Assembly: GCA_041554195.1 (NCBI GenBank) | Contig: JBFFMJ010000010.1 | Span: 62,001 to 126,000 of the forward strand | Origin: JAPHSX01 sp041554195 | GTDB lineage: Bacteria > Pseudomonadota > Gammaproteobacteria > Thiohalomonadales > Thiohalomonadaceae | Length of the DNA stretch: 64,000 nt | Reading direction: 5' to 3' | Shown: piece after piece, positions 37,318 to 46,076 of the stretch | How the letters are laid out: each line of letters opens with the position of its first letter | Position numbering within the stretch: the first letter of the stretch is position 1 | Notes under the pieces: model-generated | Told to the model about the DNA's origin: nothing | The model's database searches: none | Seen by the model: the letters and a program-made list of their open reading frames with translations, nothing else | Made by a program: the position numbers and the translations under genes

Positions 37318-38190
37318 ATGAGTGCCGTAGCCTCCGATATGCTTAGCAGCCGCAGTGTGAAGGCCGTTGTACGTGGCCAGGCCACCTCTGACGGGGCCGG
37401 TGTCTGCCTGGTGCGGCTGTTCCCCTCGCATGAACTCGACATGCTCGACCCGTTCCTGCTGCTCGATGCCTTCAGCTCCAACGACCCGGATGACTACATC
37501 GCCGGTTTTCCGCCCCACCCGCACCGCGGCTTCGAGACGGTGACCTACCTGCTCGCCGGCAACATGCGCCACCGCGACAGCGCCGGGCATGAAGGGGTGA
37601 TTCGTAGCGGCGGGGTACAGTGGATGACCGCCGGTAGCGGCATCGAGCACTCGGAGATGCCCGAGCAGGTGGAGGGCGAGATGTCCGGCTTCCAGCTGTG
37701 GGTGAACCTGCCGGCGGCGCAGAAGATGAACCCGCCACGCTACCAGGAGTTTGAGCCGCAGCAGATCCCGGTGGAGACACTGGCCGACGGTACGGTGATA
37801 CGGGTGATTGCCGGGACCACAGCCAACGGTACCGAGGGGGCAGTGACCCAGATCGCCGCCCAGCCGATCTACTTTGATGTAACTGTGCCGCCCGGTGCCA
37901 GTTTCCACCAGCCGCTCCCCCCCAGCCACAACGCCTTTGTAAAAATGATCGAGGGGCGCCTCGCCATCGACTGCAACGACCTGCTCAGCGGCAGCCTGGC
38001 GGTACTCGGTGAGGGCGACCAGCTGGAGGCCAATGCCCGCGAGGAGGGGGCGCGCTTCCTGCTGATCGCCGGCAAACCCTTCAACGAACCGGTGGCCCGC
38101 TCCGGCCCCTTTGTGATGAATACGGACGCGGAGATCCGCCAGGCCTATGCCGATTATCGGGACGGCAAGTTCGGCCACGTGCAGGGCTAG
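37318..38190 (+). CDS. Pirin family protein
   Basis: A 290-residue bicupin protein. The N-terminal cupin has the metal site in FPPHPHRGFETVTYL (His residues and later Glu/His from GSGIEHSEM). Such proteins include quercetinases and redox or regulatory pirins; activity cannot be assigned. An AGGAGA ribosome site precedes the ATG. It is followed after 3 bases by a cytochrome b561 gene and then yceI, forming one operon divergent from the LysR gene. Confidence 0.95.
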   Translation: MSAVASDMLSSRSVKAVVRGQATSDGAGVCLVRLFPSHELDMLDPFLLLDAFSSNDPDDYIAGFPPHPHRGFETVTYLLAGNMRHRDSAGHEGVIRSGGVQWMTAGSGIEHSEMPEQVEGEMSGFQLWVNLPAAQKMNPPRYQEFEPQQIPVETLADGTVIRVIAGTTANGTEGAVTQIAAQPIYFDVTVPPGASFHQPLPPSHNAFVKMIEGRLAIDCNDLLSGSLAVLGEGDQLEANAREEGARFLLIAGKPFNEPVARSGPFVMNTDAEIRQAYADYRDGKFGHVQG

Positions 38191-38193
38191 GCG

Positions 38194-38739
38194 ATGCCGC
38201 TGCGCAGCACTGGCGACCACTGGGGAGTAGTGATGATCCTCATCCACTGGCTCACCGCCCTGGCAGTATTCGGCCTCTTCGCCCTGGGGCTGTGGATGAC
38301 CGGACTGAGCTACTACGACCCCTGGTACCACCGCGCCCCGGAGCTGCACCGCGGCAGCGGTGTGCTGCTGTTGCTGCTAAGCGGGGGGAGGCTGCTGTGG
38401 CGACTGTTCGATGGACGGCCGCAGGAGTTGCCTGGACATAGAAAGTGGGAGCAACATGTTGCCAAAATCGTCCATAGTCTGCTCTACCTGCTGCTATTTG
38501 CCGTGATGGTGAGTGGTTACCTCATCTCCACCGCCGATGGACGGGGTATTGATGTATTCGGCTGGTTCACCCTGCCCGCCACCCTGCATGGCCTCGACGG
38601 ACAGGAGGATATCGCCGGTGAGGTGCACCTGCTGCTCGCCTCGACCCTGATTGGCCTGGCACTGTTGCACGCCGGGGCCGCACTGAAACACCACCTTATC
38701 GACCGCGATCGCACCCTCACGCGGATGATGCACTTCTAA
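38194..38739 (+). CDS. Cytochrome b561 family membrane protein
   Basis: A 181-residue four-helix membrane protein. The first helix contains HWLTALAVFGLFALGLW, with helix 2 starting at the His in APELHRGSGVL and later His residues in helices 3-4 (KWEQHVAKIVHSLLYLL and GEVHLLLASTLIGLALLHAGAALKHH), consistent with two b-type hemes. It would move electrons from the quinone pool, possibly to the YceI or an exported partner. The gene is three bases after pirin. Confidence 0.92.
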   Translation: MPLRSTGDHWGVVMILIHWLTALAVFGLFALGLWMTGLSYYDPWYHRAPELHRGSGVLLLLLSGGRLLWRLFDGRPQELPGHRKWEQHVAKIVHSLLYLLLFAVMVSGYLISTADGRGIDVFGWFTLPATLHGLDGQEDIAGEVHLLLASTLIGLALLHAGAALKHHLIDRDRTLTRMMHF

Positions 38740-38764
38740 TTACCCTCACAACGGAGAGATAGAG

Positions 38765-39337
38765 ATGAAGATCAAGCGGCTACTTCCCATGCTGATGGCC
38801 CTGGCCATCACCCTGCCTGCCAGCGCAGCGGACTATGTGATCGACACCGACAAACACCACGCCTTTATCCAGTTTCGTATCCAGCACCTGGGATTCAGCT
38901 GGCTCTATGGGCGCTTTAACGACTTTGAGGGGAGTTTCAGCTATGACGAGGAGCGGCCACAGGAGGCCAAAGTGGCGGTAACCATCGATGTGGCCAGCAT
39001 CGACACCAACCATGCCGAGCGCGACAAGCACCTGCGTACTCCGGACTTTTTCGACGTTAAGGCCTTCCCCGAGGCGCGCTTCGTCAGCACCGGCTACCAG
39101 CCGCTGGGCAAGGAGAAGGGGAAGCTGATGGGCAAGCTGACCCTGCGCGGTGAAACCCGAGCGATCACCATTGATGTAACTCAGGTGGGCGCCGGCAAGG
39201 ACCCGTGGGGCGGCTACCGCCGCGGTTTTCTTGGCACCACTACCCTCACCATGGCCGACTTCGGTATTCCCTATAACCTGGGACCGGCGTCACGCGAGGT
39301 CGAGCTGATGTTATCTATTGAAGGGATCCGGCAGTAA
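38765..39337 (+). CDS. YceI family periplasmic protein
   Basis: A 190-residue precursor with a signal peptide (LALAITLPASAA). The mature lipocalin-like barrel carries the YceI signatures HHAFIQFRIQHLGFSWLYGRF and LTLRGETRAI. YceI proteins bind polyisoprenoids (octaprenyl chain) and are often next to cytochrome b561 genes, as here, which points to a periplasmic quinone-linked role. Final gene of the pirin operon. Confidence 0.95.
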   Translation: MKIKRLLPMLMALAITLPASAADYVIDTDKHHAFIQFRIQHLGFSWLYGRFNDFEGSFSYDEERPQEAKVAVTIDVASIDTNHAERDKHLRTPDFFDVKAFPEARFVSTGYQPLGKEKGKLMGKLTLRGETRAITIDVTQVGAGKDPWGGYRRGFLGTTTLTMADFGIPYNLGPASREVELMLSIEGIRQ

Positions 39338-39432
39338 CCGGGCATTACGACTGACGAAAAACGGGTGGAGATTCTCACTCTCATCTCTGTGGCTGTGGCA
39401 AACTTAGCGACTGAGAAGAGTGAGGGTCCGGG

Positions 39433-40479
39433 ATGGCACCGCCAGGCACCATAGATAACGATTTTTTCCTGCCAGACTTCTGCGGCGTGCGTTCGGTATT
39501 CGCCGTGGTGGTGCTGGTGGAGCTGCTCGCCTTTGTTCTCACCCTCGCCTCGGCCCCCCACAGTGATGATTTATGGAGCATACTCGCCCTCTACTCACTG
39601 TTTATGCAGTGGGCCGGGCTGATCAGCGCCGCTCTGCTCTGCCTGCTGCGCCGACTCCTGTCGCGCCTTAGCGACACCGTGGCCGGGCTGGCGAGCTACC
39701 TGATGCTGTTGTTGGCCATTGGCGTGTTCAGCCTGGTGGCCTACACCACCATGGAGCTGGCCGGTTTCCCAATCACCACCGAGAGCCGTGTTGAATTCCT
39801 GCTGCGCAACCTTGCCACCGCCGCCATCGTCTGCGCACTGACCCTGCGCTACTTCTATGTCTCCCACCAGTGGCGCCGTCGCACACAGGCCGAGGCAAGG
39901 GCCAGGCTGGAGGCGCTGCAGGCGCGCATCCGCCCCCACTTTCTGTTCAACAGTATTAACACCGTCACCAGCCTGATCCACGACAAGCCCGACGACGCCG
40001 AAGAGGCGCTGCTGGACCTGGCCGACCTGTTTCGCGCCAGTCTGCGCGAGGAGCAGCAGTTCATTGCGCTGGCCGATGAGCTGGCACTGACCCGGCGCTA
40101 CCTGAATATGGAGTCGCTACGTTTAGGTGAACGACTGCGGCTGGAGTGGCAGCTGGAGGAGGGGACCGAGAAGCTGCTACTGCCGCCGCTGATCCTGCAG
40201 CCGCTGGTAGAGAACGCGGTCTACCACGGCATCGAACCGCGCCCCGATGGGGGCACCATCACCATCGCCATTTCGCGTGCAGCAGATCAGCTGAGCCTGG
40301 CAGTGAGCAATCCGCTGCCCGCGAGCAACGATAATCGCAGCACCGGCAATCGTATCGCGCTGGAGAATATTCGTGCCCGTCTCGATGCCCACTATGGCGA
40401 ACGTGCCTCGCTCACCATCGAGGAGGCTGAAGAAACATTTCGTGTGCAGCTCTGCCTGCCCGCCGGGGAGCAGAGATAA
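39433..40479 (+). CDS. Sensor histidine kinase of the LytS/AlgZ type
   Basis: A 348-residue membrane histidine kinase. About four N-terminal transmembrane helices precede the His kinase domain; the phospho-acceptor is H169 in ARIRPHFLFNSINTV, followed by an HATPase region ending near GNRIALENIRARLDAHYG. No input sensor domain other than the membrane segment is seen. It overlaps algR-like by one base and is placed, as in Pseudomonas, between argH and hemC. Confidence 0.92.
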   Translation: MAPPGTIDNDFFLPDFCGVRSVFAVVVLVELLAFVLTLASAPHSDDLWSILALYSLFMQWAGLISAALLCLLRRLLSRLSDTVAGLASYLMLLLAIGVFSLVAYTTMELAGFPITTESRVEFLLRNLATAAIVCALTLRYFYVSHQWRRRTQAEARARLEALQARIRPHFLFNSINTVTSLIHDKPDDAEEALLDLADLFRASLREEQQFIALADELALTRRYLNMESLRLGERLRLEWQLEEGTEKLLLPPLILQPLVENAVYHGIEPRPDGGTITIAISRAADQLSLAVSNPLPASNDNRSTGNRIALENIRARLDAHYGERASLTIEEAEETFRVQLCLPAGEQR

Positions 40480-41204
40480 TGAAGGTGCTGGTTGTTGACG
40501 ACGAGACCCTGGCCCGTGACCGCCTGAAACGCCTGTTGCGCGAACTGGACGGGGTCGAGGTGGTCGGTGAAGCCGCCGATGGCAGGGCGGCACTGGCCGC
40601 TACCGCCGAACACCAGCCAGAGCTTATCCTGCTCGACATCCGTATGCCCGGCATGGATGGCATGGAGGCGGCACGTCACCTGGCCACCCTGCCCCACCCA
40701 CCGCGCGTGATCTTCACCACGGCCTATGGTGAACATGCCCTGGAGGCCTTCGAGGCCGAAGCCATCGACTACCTGGTAAAGCCGGTTCGCAAGGAGCGGC
40801 TGGCCCAGGCGCTGGAACGTGTGGCCAGGTTGATCTCACCCGCCTCTGACACCAATCACGAACTGGACGGCCCATCCCACCTTACGGTGAAAAAGCATGG
40901 CAATCTGGAACTGCTGCCAATTGAGTCGATCCTCTACTATCAGGCGGACAACAAGTATGTAACGGCACACCTTGTGGCACGTGAAGAGCTGCTGGAGGAG
41001 TCGCTACGACAACTGGAGGAGATGCTGGGAGAGCGGGTGCTCCGCATCCACCGCAATGCCCTGGTCGCAAAAGAGGCACTCATCGGCATGGAGAAGGATA
41101 CAGCGGGAACCCACTATGTGACCCTGCGTGAGATTGGCCGCGGGCCGGAGATCAGCCGCCGGCACATTCCCGAGATGCGGCGCCTGTTGAAGGAGATGGT
41201 TTAA
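40479..41204 (+). CDS. LytTR response regulator, AlgR-like
   Basis: A 241-residue response regulator. The receiver domain has the phosphorylated Asp53 (LILLDIRMPGMD) and conserved Lys in YLVKPVRKERL. The C-terminal DNA-binding domain is of LytTR type (VKKHGNLELLPIESILYYQADNKY and RVLRIHRNALV). Partner of the upstream kinase; in Pseudomonas, AlgR regulates alginate and twitching, but no such genes are in this window, so the target is unknown. Confidence 0.93.
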   Translation: MKVLVVDDETLARDRLKRLLRELDGVEVVGEAADGRAALAATAEHQPELILLDIRMPGMDGMEAARHLATLPHPPRVIFTTAYGEHALEAFEAEAIDYLVKPVRKERLAQALERVARLISPASDTNHELDGPSHLTVKKHGNLELLPIESILYYQADNKYVTAHLVAREELLEESLRQLEEMLGERVLRIHRNALVAKEALIGMEKDTAGTHYVTLREIGRGPEISRRHIPEMRRLLKEMV

Positions 41205-41734
41205 TCATTAAGTGTGACCCGTAGCGGCTTGGTGCGGCGCAGCATATCGAGGGCGGTATCAATGGAGGCGTCGAGGTAACCGCCGTAAAAATCGGGGGTG
41301 GTCAGGCCAACCTGCTTTGCCGCCAGCTGACGGCCCTGTCCATCGAGGAAGACCACGGTGGGGGTAACGGTGATGTTATAGCGCTCGGCAAACTCATCGG
41401 CGTCAATCGGTTTGCCATCGAAATCACGAACACTATTACCGTAATCGATCTTCATCTTACGAATCAGCGCTCGCTGCGCATAATCCCCGCTGATCTGCAT
41501 CGGGATCAGGAACTCCTGCTCCAGGCGTACGCAGTAGCCGCAGTACGACGAGGAGAACATCAACACCATCGGCAGCCGTTTTTCACTGATAAGCCGACCG
41601 ATTTGTGCAAAGTCCCTGACCTCTTCAATACCATGAGAGGTGTCACCTTCTGCTGCAAAAACGCTTGCAACAAGCGTAAACAGGAGCGCAAAAGGCAGAT
41701 AAATAATGGCTATTGGCTTCAACATTTTGGCCAT
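41201..41734 (-). CDS. Exported thioredoxin-like protein (CGYC)
   Basis: A 177-residue precursor with an N-terminal signal peptide (LPFALLFTLVASVFA). The thioredoxin domain contains SSYCGYC and the cis-Pro segment VTPTVVFLDGQGR. Its pattern resembles SoxW-like periplasmic thioredoxins. It is convergent with the algR-like gene and overlaps its last four bases. Confidence 0.85.
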   Translation of the reverse strand: MAKMLKPIAIIYLPFALLFTLVASVFAAEGDTSHGIEEVRDFAQIGRLISEKRLPMVLMFSSSYCGYCVRLEQEFLIPMQISGDYAQRALIRKMKIDYGNSVRDFDGKPIDADEFAERYNITVTPTVVFLDGQGRQLAAKQVGLTTPDFYGGYLDASIDTALDMLRRTKPLRVTLND

Positions 41735-41896
41735 ACTCCAGCTGGTGGATAGAGCAGATTAAGCCGCTCAACCTCATCCTGCAATAGGCCCGAGCCCAAA
41801 GGATGTGTAGAATCGTCCATACATTAAGATATTCAGACCATGATTTGGCCGGTAGGTTCTTACGCCTGACCCCGCCGTCTACAGACAAGAGTGCCC

Positions 41897-42829
41897 ATGA
41901 ACAAGAAATTGATCCGCATCGCCACCCGTGAAAGCCTGCTTGCCCTGTGGCAGGCCGAGTATGTCGCCACCGCCCTGAAGAGCGCCCACCCCGGTCTGGA
42001 GGTGGAGCTGGTCAAGATGAAATCGCAGGGCGACAAGATCCTCGATGTGCCGCTGTCCAAGGTCGGCGGCAAGGGGCTCTTCACCAAGGAGCTGGAAGAG
42101 GGGCTGCTGGCGGGGGAGGCCGATATCGCGGTGCACTCGATGAAGGATGTGCCGATGGAGCTGCCCGAGGGGCTGCATCTGCCGGTGATCTGCCCGCGCG
42201 AAGACCCGCGCGATGCCTTTGTCTCCAACACCTACAAGAGCCTGGATGCACTGCCCGAAGGTTCCGTCGTCGGCACCTCCAGTATGCGCCGCCAGTGTCA
42301 GCTGCTGGCCAAACGTCCCGACCTTGAGATCAAATTCCTGCGCGGCAATGTGCAGACCCGTCTGCGCAAGCTCGATGATGGCGAGTACGACGCGATCATC
42401 CTCGCCGGGGCCGGCCTCAAGCGTCTGGGGGAGGCCGAGCGCATTACCGAGCTGCTCGACATCACCACCCTGCTGCCCGCCTGTGGCCAGGGTGCCGTCG
42501 GGATCGAGTGCCGCGTCGATGATGATGAGGTCAATCTGATGATCATGGCCCTTAACGACCCCAAGACCCAGGCCCGCGTGCTGGCCGAGCGGGCGATGAA
42601 CCGCCGTCTGGAGGGGGGCTGCCAGGTGCCGATTGGCGGTTATGCCGAGCTGGAGCACGGGGTGATCGTACTGCACGGCCTAGTCGGACGTGTCGATGGC
42701 AGCGAGATGGTCACCGGTAGTGTCAGCGGCTTCCCCGAGGCCGCCGAAGAGCTGGGTATCGTGCTGGCTGACGACCTGCTGGCGCGCGGTGCAGGCGATA
42801 TCCTCGCCGAAGTGTATGCTCAGGACTGA
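41897..42829 (+). CDS. hemC: Porphobilinogen deaminase (hydroxymethylbilane synthase)
   Basis: Polymerises four porphobilinogen units to hydroxymethylbilane for heme and siroheme. The 310-residue protein has RIATRESLLALWQAE and the dipyrromethane attachment Cys242 in LEGGCQVPIGGY, the same number as in E. coli. ATG 41897 was chosen over the GTG at 41891 because it gives that numbering. Its end overlaps hemD by 14 bases. Confidence 0.97.
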   Translation: MNKKLIRIATRESLLALWQAEYVATALKSAHPGLEVELVKMKSQGDKILDVPLSKVGGKGLFTKELEEGLLAGEADIAVHSMKDVPMELPEGLHLPVICPREDPRDAFVSNTYKSLDALPEGSVVGTSSMRRQCQLLAKRPDLEIKFLRGNVQTRLRKLDDGEYDAIILAGAGLKRLGEAERITELLDITTLLPACGQGAVGIECRVDDDEVNLMIMALNDPKTQARVLAERAMNRRLEGGCQVPIGGYAELEHGVIVLHGLVGRVDGSEMVTGSVSGFPEAAEELGIVLADDLLARGAGDILAEVYAQD

Positions 42830-43613
42830 TCTCACCGGACTGACTATTCTCGTTACCCGGCCTGAGCATCAGGCCGAGCCCCTCTGTCGTCTCATTGAGG
42901 CGGCAGGGGGTCAGCCCCTGCGCCTGCCGGCCCTCACCATTCGCCATAACAGCGATGACTCTGTCACCTCGCAGCGTCTGGCCCACCTTAGCGATTACCA
43001 GATCGCCATCTTCATCAGCCCCAACGCGGTCACCTTCGGCCTTGATGCCATCGAACACTGCGGCGGCATGGTTGACTCTCTGCTGCTCGCCACCGTTGGC
43101 AAGGGCAGTGCCCGCACCCTGCAACAACGCCTTGGCCGCAAGCCCGACCTCGTCCCCCAGGGGAGCTACGATAGCGAGGCGCTGCTGGCGCTTGAGCCGT
43201 TGCACCATGTCAGCGGCAAACGCATTCTCATCTTTCGCGGCGAGGGGGGGCGTGAACTGCTGGCCGAGGGCCTGCGCCAGCGTGGGGCACGGGTCGATTA
43301 TGCCGAGGTCTACCGACGCGAAATCCCACCGCCCCCCGCTGACAGCGGCTGGCTGAAGAAAACTGATATCATCACCCTCACCAGTAGCGGGGCGATGCGT
43401 AATCTGGTCACGATGACCCCCCTGGCGGATCACGAACTTCTGTTCAGCAAGCCACTGGTTGTCGTTAGTGAACGCTGCGCCGAGCAGGCACGCCAGCTCG
43501 GATTTCAGCAGGCGATCCACGTTACGCCCCAGGCAAGCGACGAGGCGATGGTCGATACCCTGATCGCGTGGGCACGATGCCCCACAACACCAATGGAAAA
43601 CAACAATGAGTGA
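42816..43613 (+). CDS. hemD: Uroporphyrinogen-III synthase
   Basis: A 265-residue protein that cyclises hydroxymethylbilane to uroporphyrinogen III. The family is poorly conserved; GLTILVTRPEHQAEPL, FISPNAV and ITLTSSGAMRNL are the usable landmarks. ATG 42816 is inside the end of hemC and gives a product of normal length; an upstream start at 42690 would be out of hemC context. Followed by hemX with an overlap. Confidence 0.95.
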   Translation: MLRTDLTGLTILVTRPEHQAEPLCRLIEAAGGQPLRLPALTIRHNSDDSVTSQRLAHLSDYQIAIFISPNAVTFGLDAIEHCGGMVDSLLLATVGKGSARTLQQRLGRKPDLVPQGSYDSEALLALEPLHHVSGKRILIFRGEGGRELLAEGLRQRGARVDYAEVYRREIPPPPADSGWLKKTDIITLTSSGAMRNLVTMTPLADHELLFSKPLVVVSERCAEQARQLGFQQAIHVTPQASDEAMVDTLIAWARCPTTPMENNNE

Positions 43614-44787
43614 ACAGACGGAAACGGTTGAGAAGCGCCCCCCCCCTGCAAAACCGAAACCCCAAAAACAGGGCTCAGGCAGCAATGGTGCCTTTCTCGC
43701 TACGGTGATCGCCCTGGCTGCGTGTGGTGGTAGCTACTACGTGTGGCAACAGCATCTTGTCGCCGAACAGGATCGGATAGCGCTTGAACAGAGTATCGAG
43801 CAGCTGCTTAAGGTGGTCGAGCAGAAGGATCAGGCACAGCAGTCACGCATCGAACAGCTACGTGCTCACAGCCACGACAGCGTCGAACAGCGTGTTACGG
43901 CACTGGAGCAGACCCTGCCAAACCTGAGCCAGCAGCTGACGCTGCAGCAGCACAACTGGGATCTGGCCGAGGTCGACTACCTGCTGCGTCTGGCCGAAAA
44001 CCGCCTGCAACTCAATCGCGACATTCCCACGGCTATTGCTGCGCTGACTCAGGCACGTGACCAGCTCATCCGTTATACCGCAGGCAATTTCACCGAGATG
44101 GTCGACAACATCGAGAAAAATATCGAAAGCCTTGCTGGCCTGGAGCAGCACAACCTTTCACAGATCACTACACGTTTGGGCTCGGTTATCGCCGAACTCG
44201 AAACACTCCCCTTTGCCGCGCAGGCCGAGCGCATTAAGAAAACGCGCCAGCCTCCCACACCGCTTGCAGAAGATGCCAAGACCGGTGAACGCCTCAAATA
44301 CTGGGGCCGCATGATGTGGCACGACATCAAATCGCTGGTCATCATCCGTCGTAGCGATGAAATCAGTCGCCCGTTGATGAATACTGAACAACGCTACCTG
44401 CTTCAGGCACAGCTGCGCCTCAAGCTGGAGACCGCCCGCTTGGCCGCGATGGGGCACAACCAGCCCCTCTATCTGGCCAGCCTCTCCGAGGCTGCAAGCT
44501 GGCTGAAGCGCTACTATGATGGTAGCGATGCCAGGGTCGTTGCCAGCCAGGCCACGCTTAACGAGCTGGCCGCGATCACCGTCGACCCCGAGCTGCCCTC
44601 ACTACAGACGCTACGCCAGCAACTGCATGCCGCGCGACCGGTACCGGCGCCAATAGCGCCACAGCTGGAGATAGAGACACCTCAACAGCCGTTCCTGCAG
44701 CCCCCATTTAAAACGGCACCTGTAGATGGCCTCGAATCCTCACCACCGACCGTGGCAGAGGAGCCCGCGGTGGAGAGCCGGCCATGA
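43606..44787 (+). CDS. hemX: HemX family membrane protein
   Basis: A 393-residue protein with a Pro/Lys-rich N-terminal cytoplasmic tail, one transmembrane helix (about 29-48), a long coiled coil (about 55-110) and a helical C-terminal part. It is annotated in the family as uroporphyrin-III C-methyltransferase-like, although no methyltransferase motif is visible. It overlaps hemD by eight bases and hemY by four. Role in heme biosynthesis is inferred from conserved operon position. Confidence 0.92.
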   Translation: MSEQTETVEKRPPPAKPKPQKQGSGSNGAFLATVIALAACGGSYYVWQQHLVAEQDRIALEQSIEQLLKVVEQKDQAQQSRIEQLRAHSHDSVEQRVTALEQTLPNLSQQLTLQQHNWDLAEVDYLLRLAENRLQLNRDIPTAIAALTQARDQLIRYTAGNFTEMVDNIEKNIESLAGLEQHNLSQITTRLGSVIAELETLPFAAQAERIKKTRQPPTPLAEDAKTGERLKYWGRMMWHDIKSLVIIRRSDEISRPLMNTEQRYLLQAQLRLKLETARLAAMGHNQPLYLASLSEAASWLKRYYDGSDARVVASQATLNELAAITVDPELPSLQTLRQQLHAARPVPAPIAPQLEIETPQQPFLQPPFKTAPVDGLESSPPTVAEEPAVESRP

Positions 44788-46022
44788 AGCTGCTCTTCAC
44801 TGTCCTGCTGGTACTTGCCGCCGCCGTCGGTTTTACCCTGCTGGCACAGCGTGACCCGGGCTATGTGCTGGTGAGCTACGCCGAGTGGTCGGCCGAGAGC
44901 AGTCTCAGCCTGTTCCTGGTGGTTGTTGCACTGACCTTCACCCTCTTTTACCTGCTGATGCGCCTGCTCTTCGGCACCCTGCACATCCCAGCCAGGCTTG
45001 CCTACTGGCGTCGCCATCGCCGCGCACTGCGTGCCCGCCGTGCCACCAACCGAGGCCTGCTGGCACTGGCCGAGGGCAACTGGCCGCATGCCGAGCGCTT
45101 CTTAAACCGCTATGCCGCCAGCAGCGACACGCCTTTGATCAACTACCTGGGGGCTGCACGGGCGGCACAAAAGCAGGGAGCCGACTCGCGTCGCGACCAG
45201 TATCTGGCGCAGGCCTTCCAGAGCATGCCTGATGCCGAGCTGGCGGTAGGCCTGACGCAGGCCGAGGTGCAGCTCTCCTCCGACCAGGCCGAGCAGGCGC
45301 TGGCGACCCTGCGCCATCTGCGCTCAATCGCGCCGAAGCACGCCTATGTGCTTCATCTGCTGCGTAAAATCTACGAACGTCTTGAAAGTTGGGATGATCT
45401 ACTGGAGTTGATCCCAGAACTCGTACGTCAGCACGTGATCGACAACGAGGCGGCAGCAACCCTGAGCCAGCGCGTCTACCGCAAGCGTCTGTTGCTCGCC
45501 GGGGAGCGTCACGACAGCCTGCAAAGCAGTTGGGATGAAATCCCCAAATCGCTACATTCTTCTGCTGAGCTGCTACACGACTACGCTCAGTGTCTGGTTA
45601 AACTCGGCGCCCATAGCGAGGCGGAGCTGCAACTACACGAGGCACTGAAAAAGCAGTGGAGTCCGGAGCTTATCCGCGTCTATGGCCAGGTGAAGGGAGA
45701 GAACCCATCGCGCCAGTTGGCAACCGTCGAAAAATGGCTCAAGCAGTACGAGCACCACCCCGAACAGCTACTAGCGGCTGCCCGCATCTGCTTCCACAAC
45801 AAGCTCTGGGGAAAGGGGCGCAGCTATCTTGAGGCGAGCATTAGCTTCGAACCCCGTGCCGAGAGTTACTGCGAGCTGGGGCAACTGCTCGAGCAGATGG
45901 GTGAGAAGGAGGGGGCGGCTGACTGTTTTCGCCAGGGCCTGCAGCTGGCCGCGGGCGATGACTGTACACCGGTGGTGATTCCACCCGATGGGGATCGCTT
46001 TCACCAGCATCATCCGGCGTAA
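44784..46022 (+). CDS. hemY: HemY protein (heme biosynthesis-associated TPR protein)
   Basis: A 412-residue membrane protein with two N-terminal transmembrane helices (about 4-20 and 40-61) and a helical repeat region of TPR type from about residue 90 onward. It is the last gene of the hemCDXY operon and is followed by a strong terminator. This is the proteobacterial HemY and not the Gram-positive protoporphyrinogen oxidase of the same name. Confidence 0.94.
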   Translation: MKLLFTVLLVLAAAVGFTLLAQRDPGYVLVSYAEWSAESSLSLFLVVVALTFTLFYLLMRLLFGTLHIPARLAYWRRHRRALRARRATNRGLLALAEGNWPHAERFLNRYAASSDTPLINYLGAARAAQKQGADSRRDQYLAQAFQSMPDAELAVGLTQAEVQLSSDQAEQALATLRHLRSIAPKHAYVLHLLRKIYERLESWDDLLELIPELVRQHVIDNEAAATLSQRVYRKRLLLAGERHDSLQSSWDEIPKSLHSSAELLHDYAQCLVKLGAHSEAELQLHEALKKQWSPELIRVYGQVKGENPSRQLATVEKWLKQYEHHPEQLLAAARICFHNKLWGKGRSYLEASISFEPRAESYCELGQLLEQMGEKEGAADCFRQGLQLAAGDDCTPVVIPPDGDRFHQHHPA

Positions 46023-46054
46023 AAAAAGGCCGCTCATCGCTGAGCGGCCTTTTT
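46021..46054. terminator. Bidirectional rho-independent terminator
   Basis: AAGGCCGCTCA and TGAGCGGCCTT form the stem around a TCGC loop, with A-run and T-run on each side. It lies between hemY and the convergent flavin reductase gene. Confidence 0.92.
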
Positions 46055-46076
46055 ATCATCGGCTTAAGCTGCGGCC

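Noticed and set aside
37273..38349. 358-residue open frame antisense to the pirin gene
   Set aside because: It is a GC-driven shadow frame; the pirin frame on the + strand has conserved family motifs and a ribosome site, and the antisense product matches nothing recognisable.
42723..43685. 320-residue open frame antisense to hemD
   Set aside because: Runs through the conserved hemD frame in the opposite direction, with no family motif; treated as a shadow frame.
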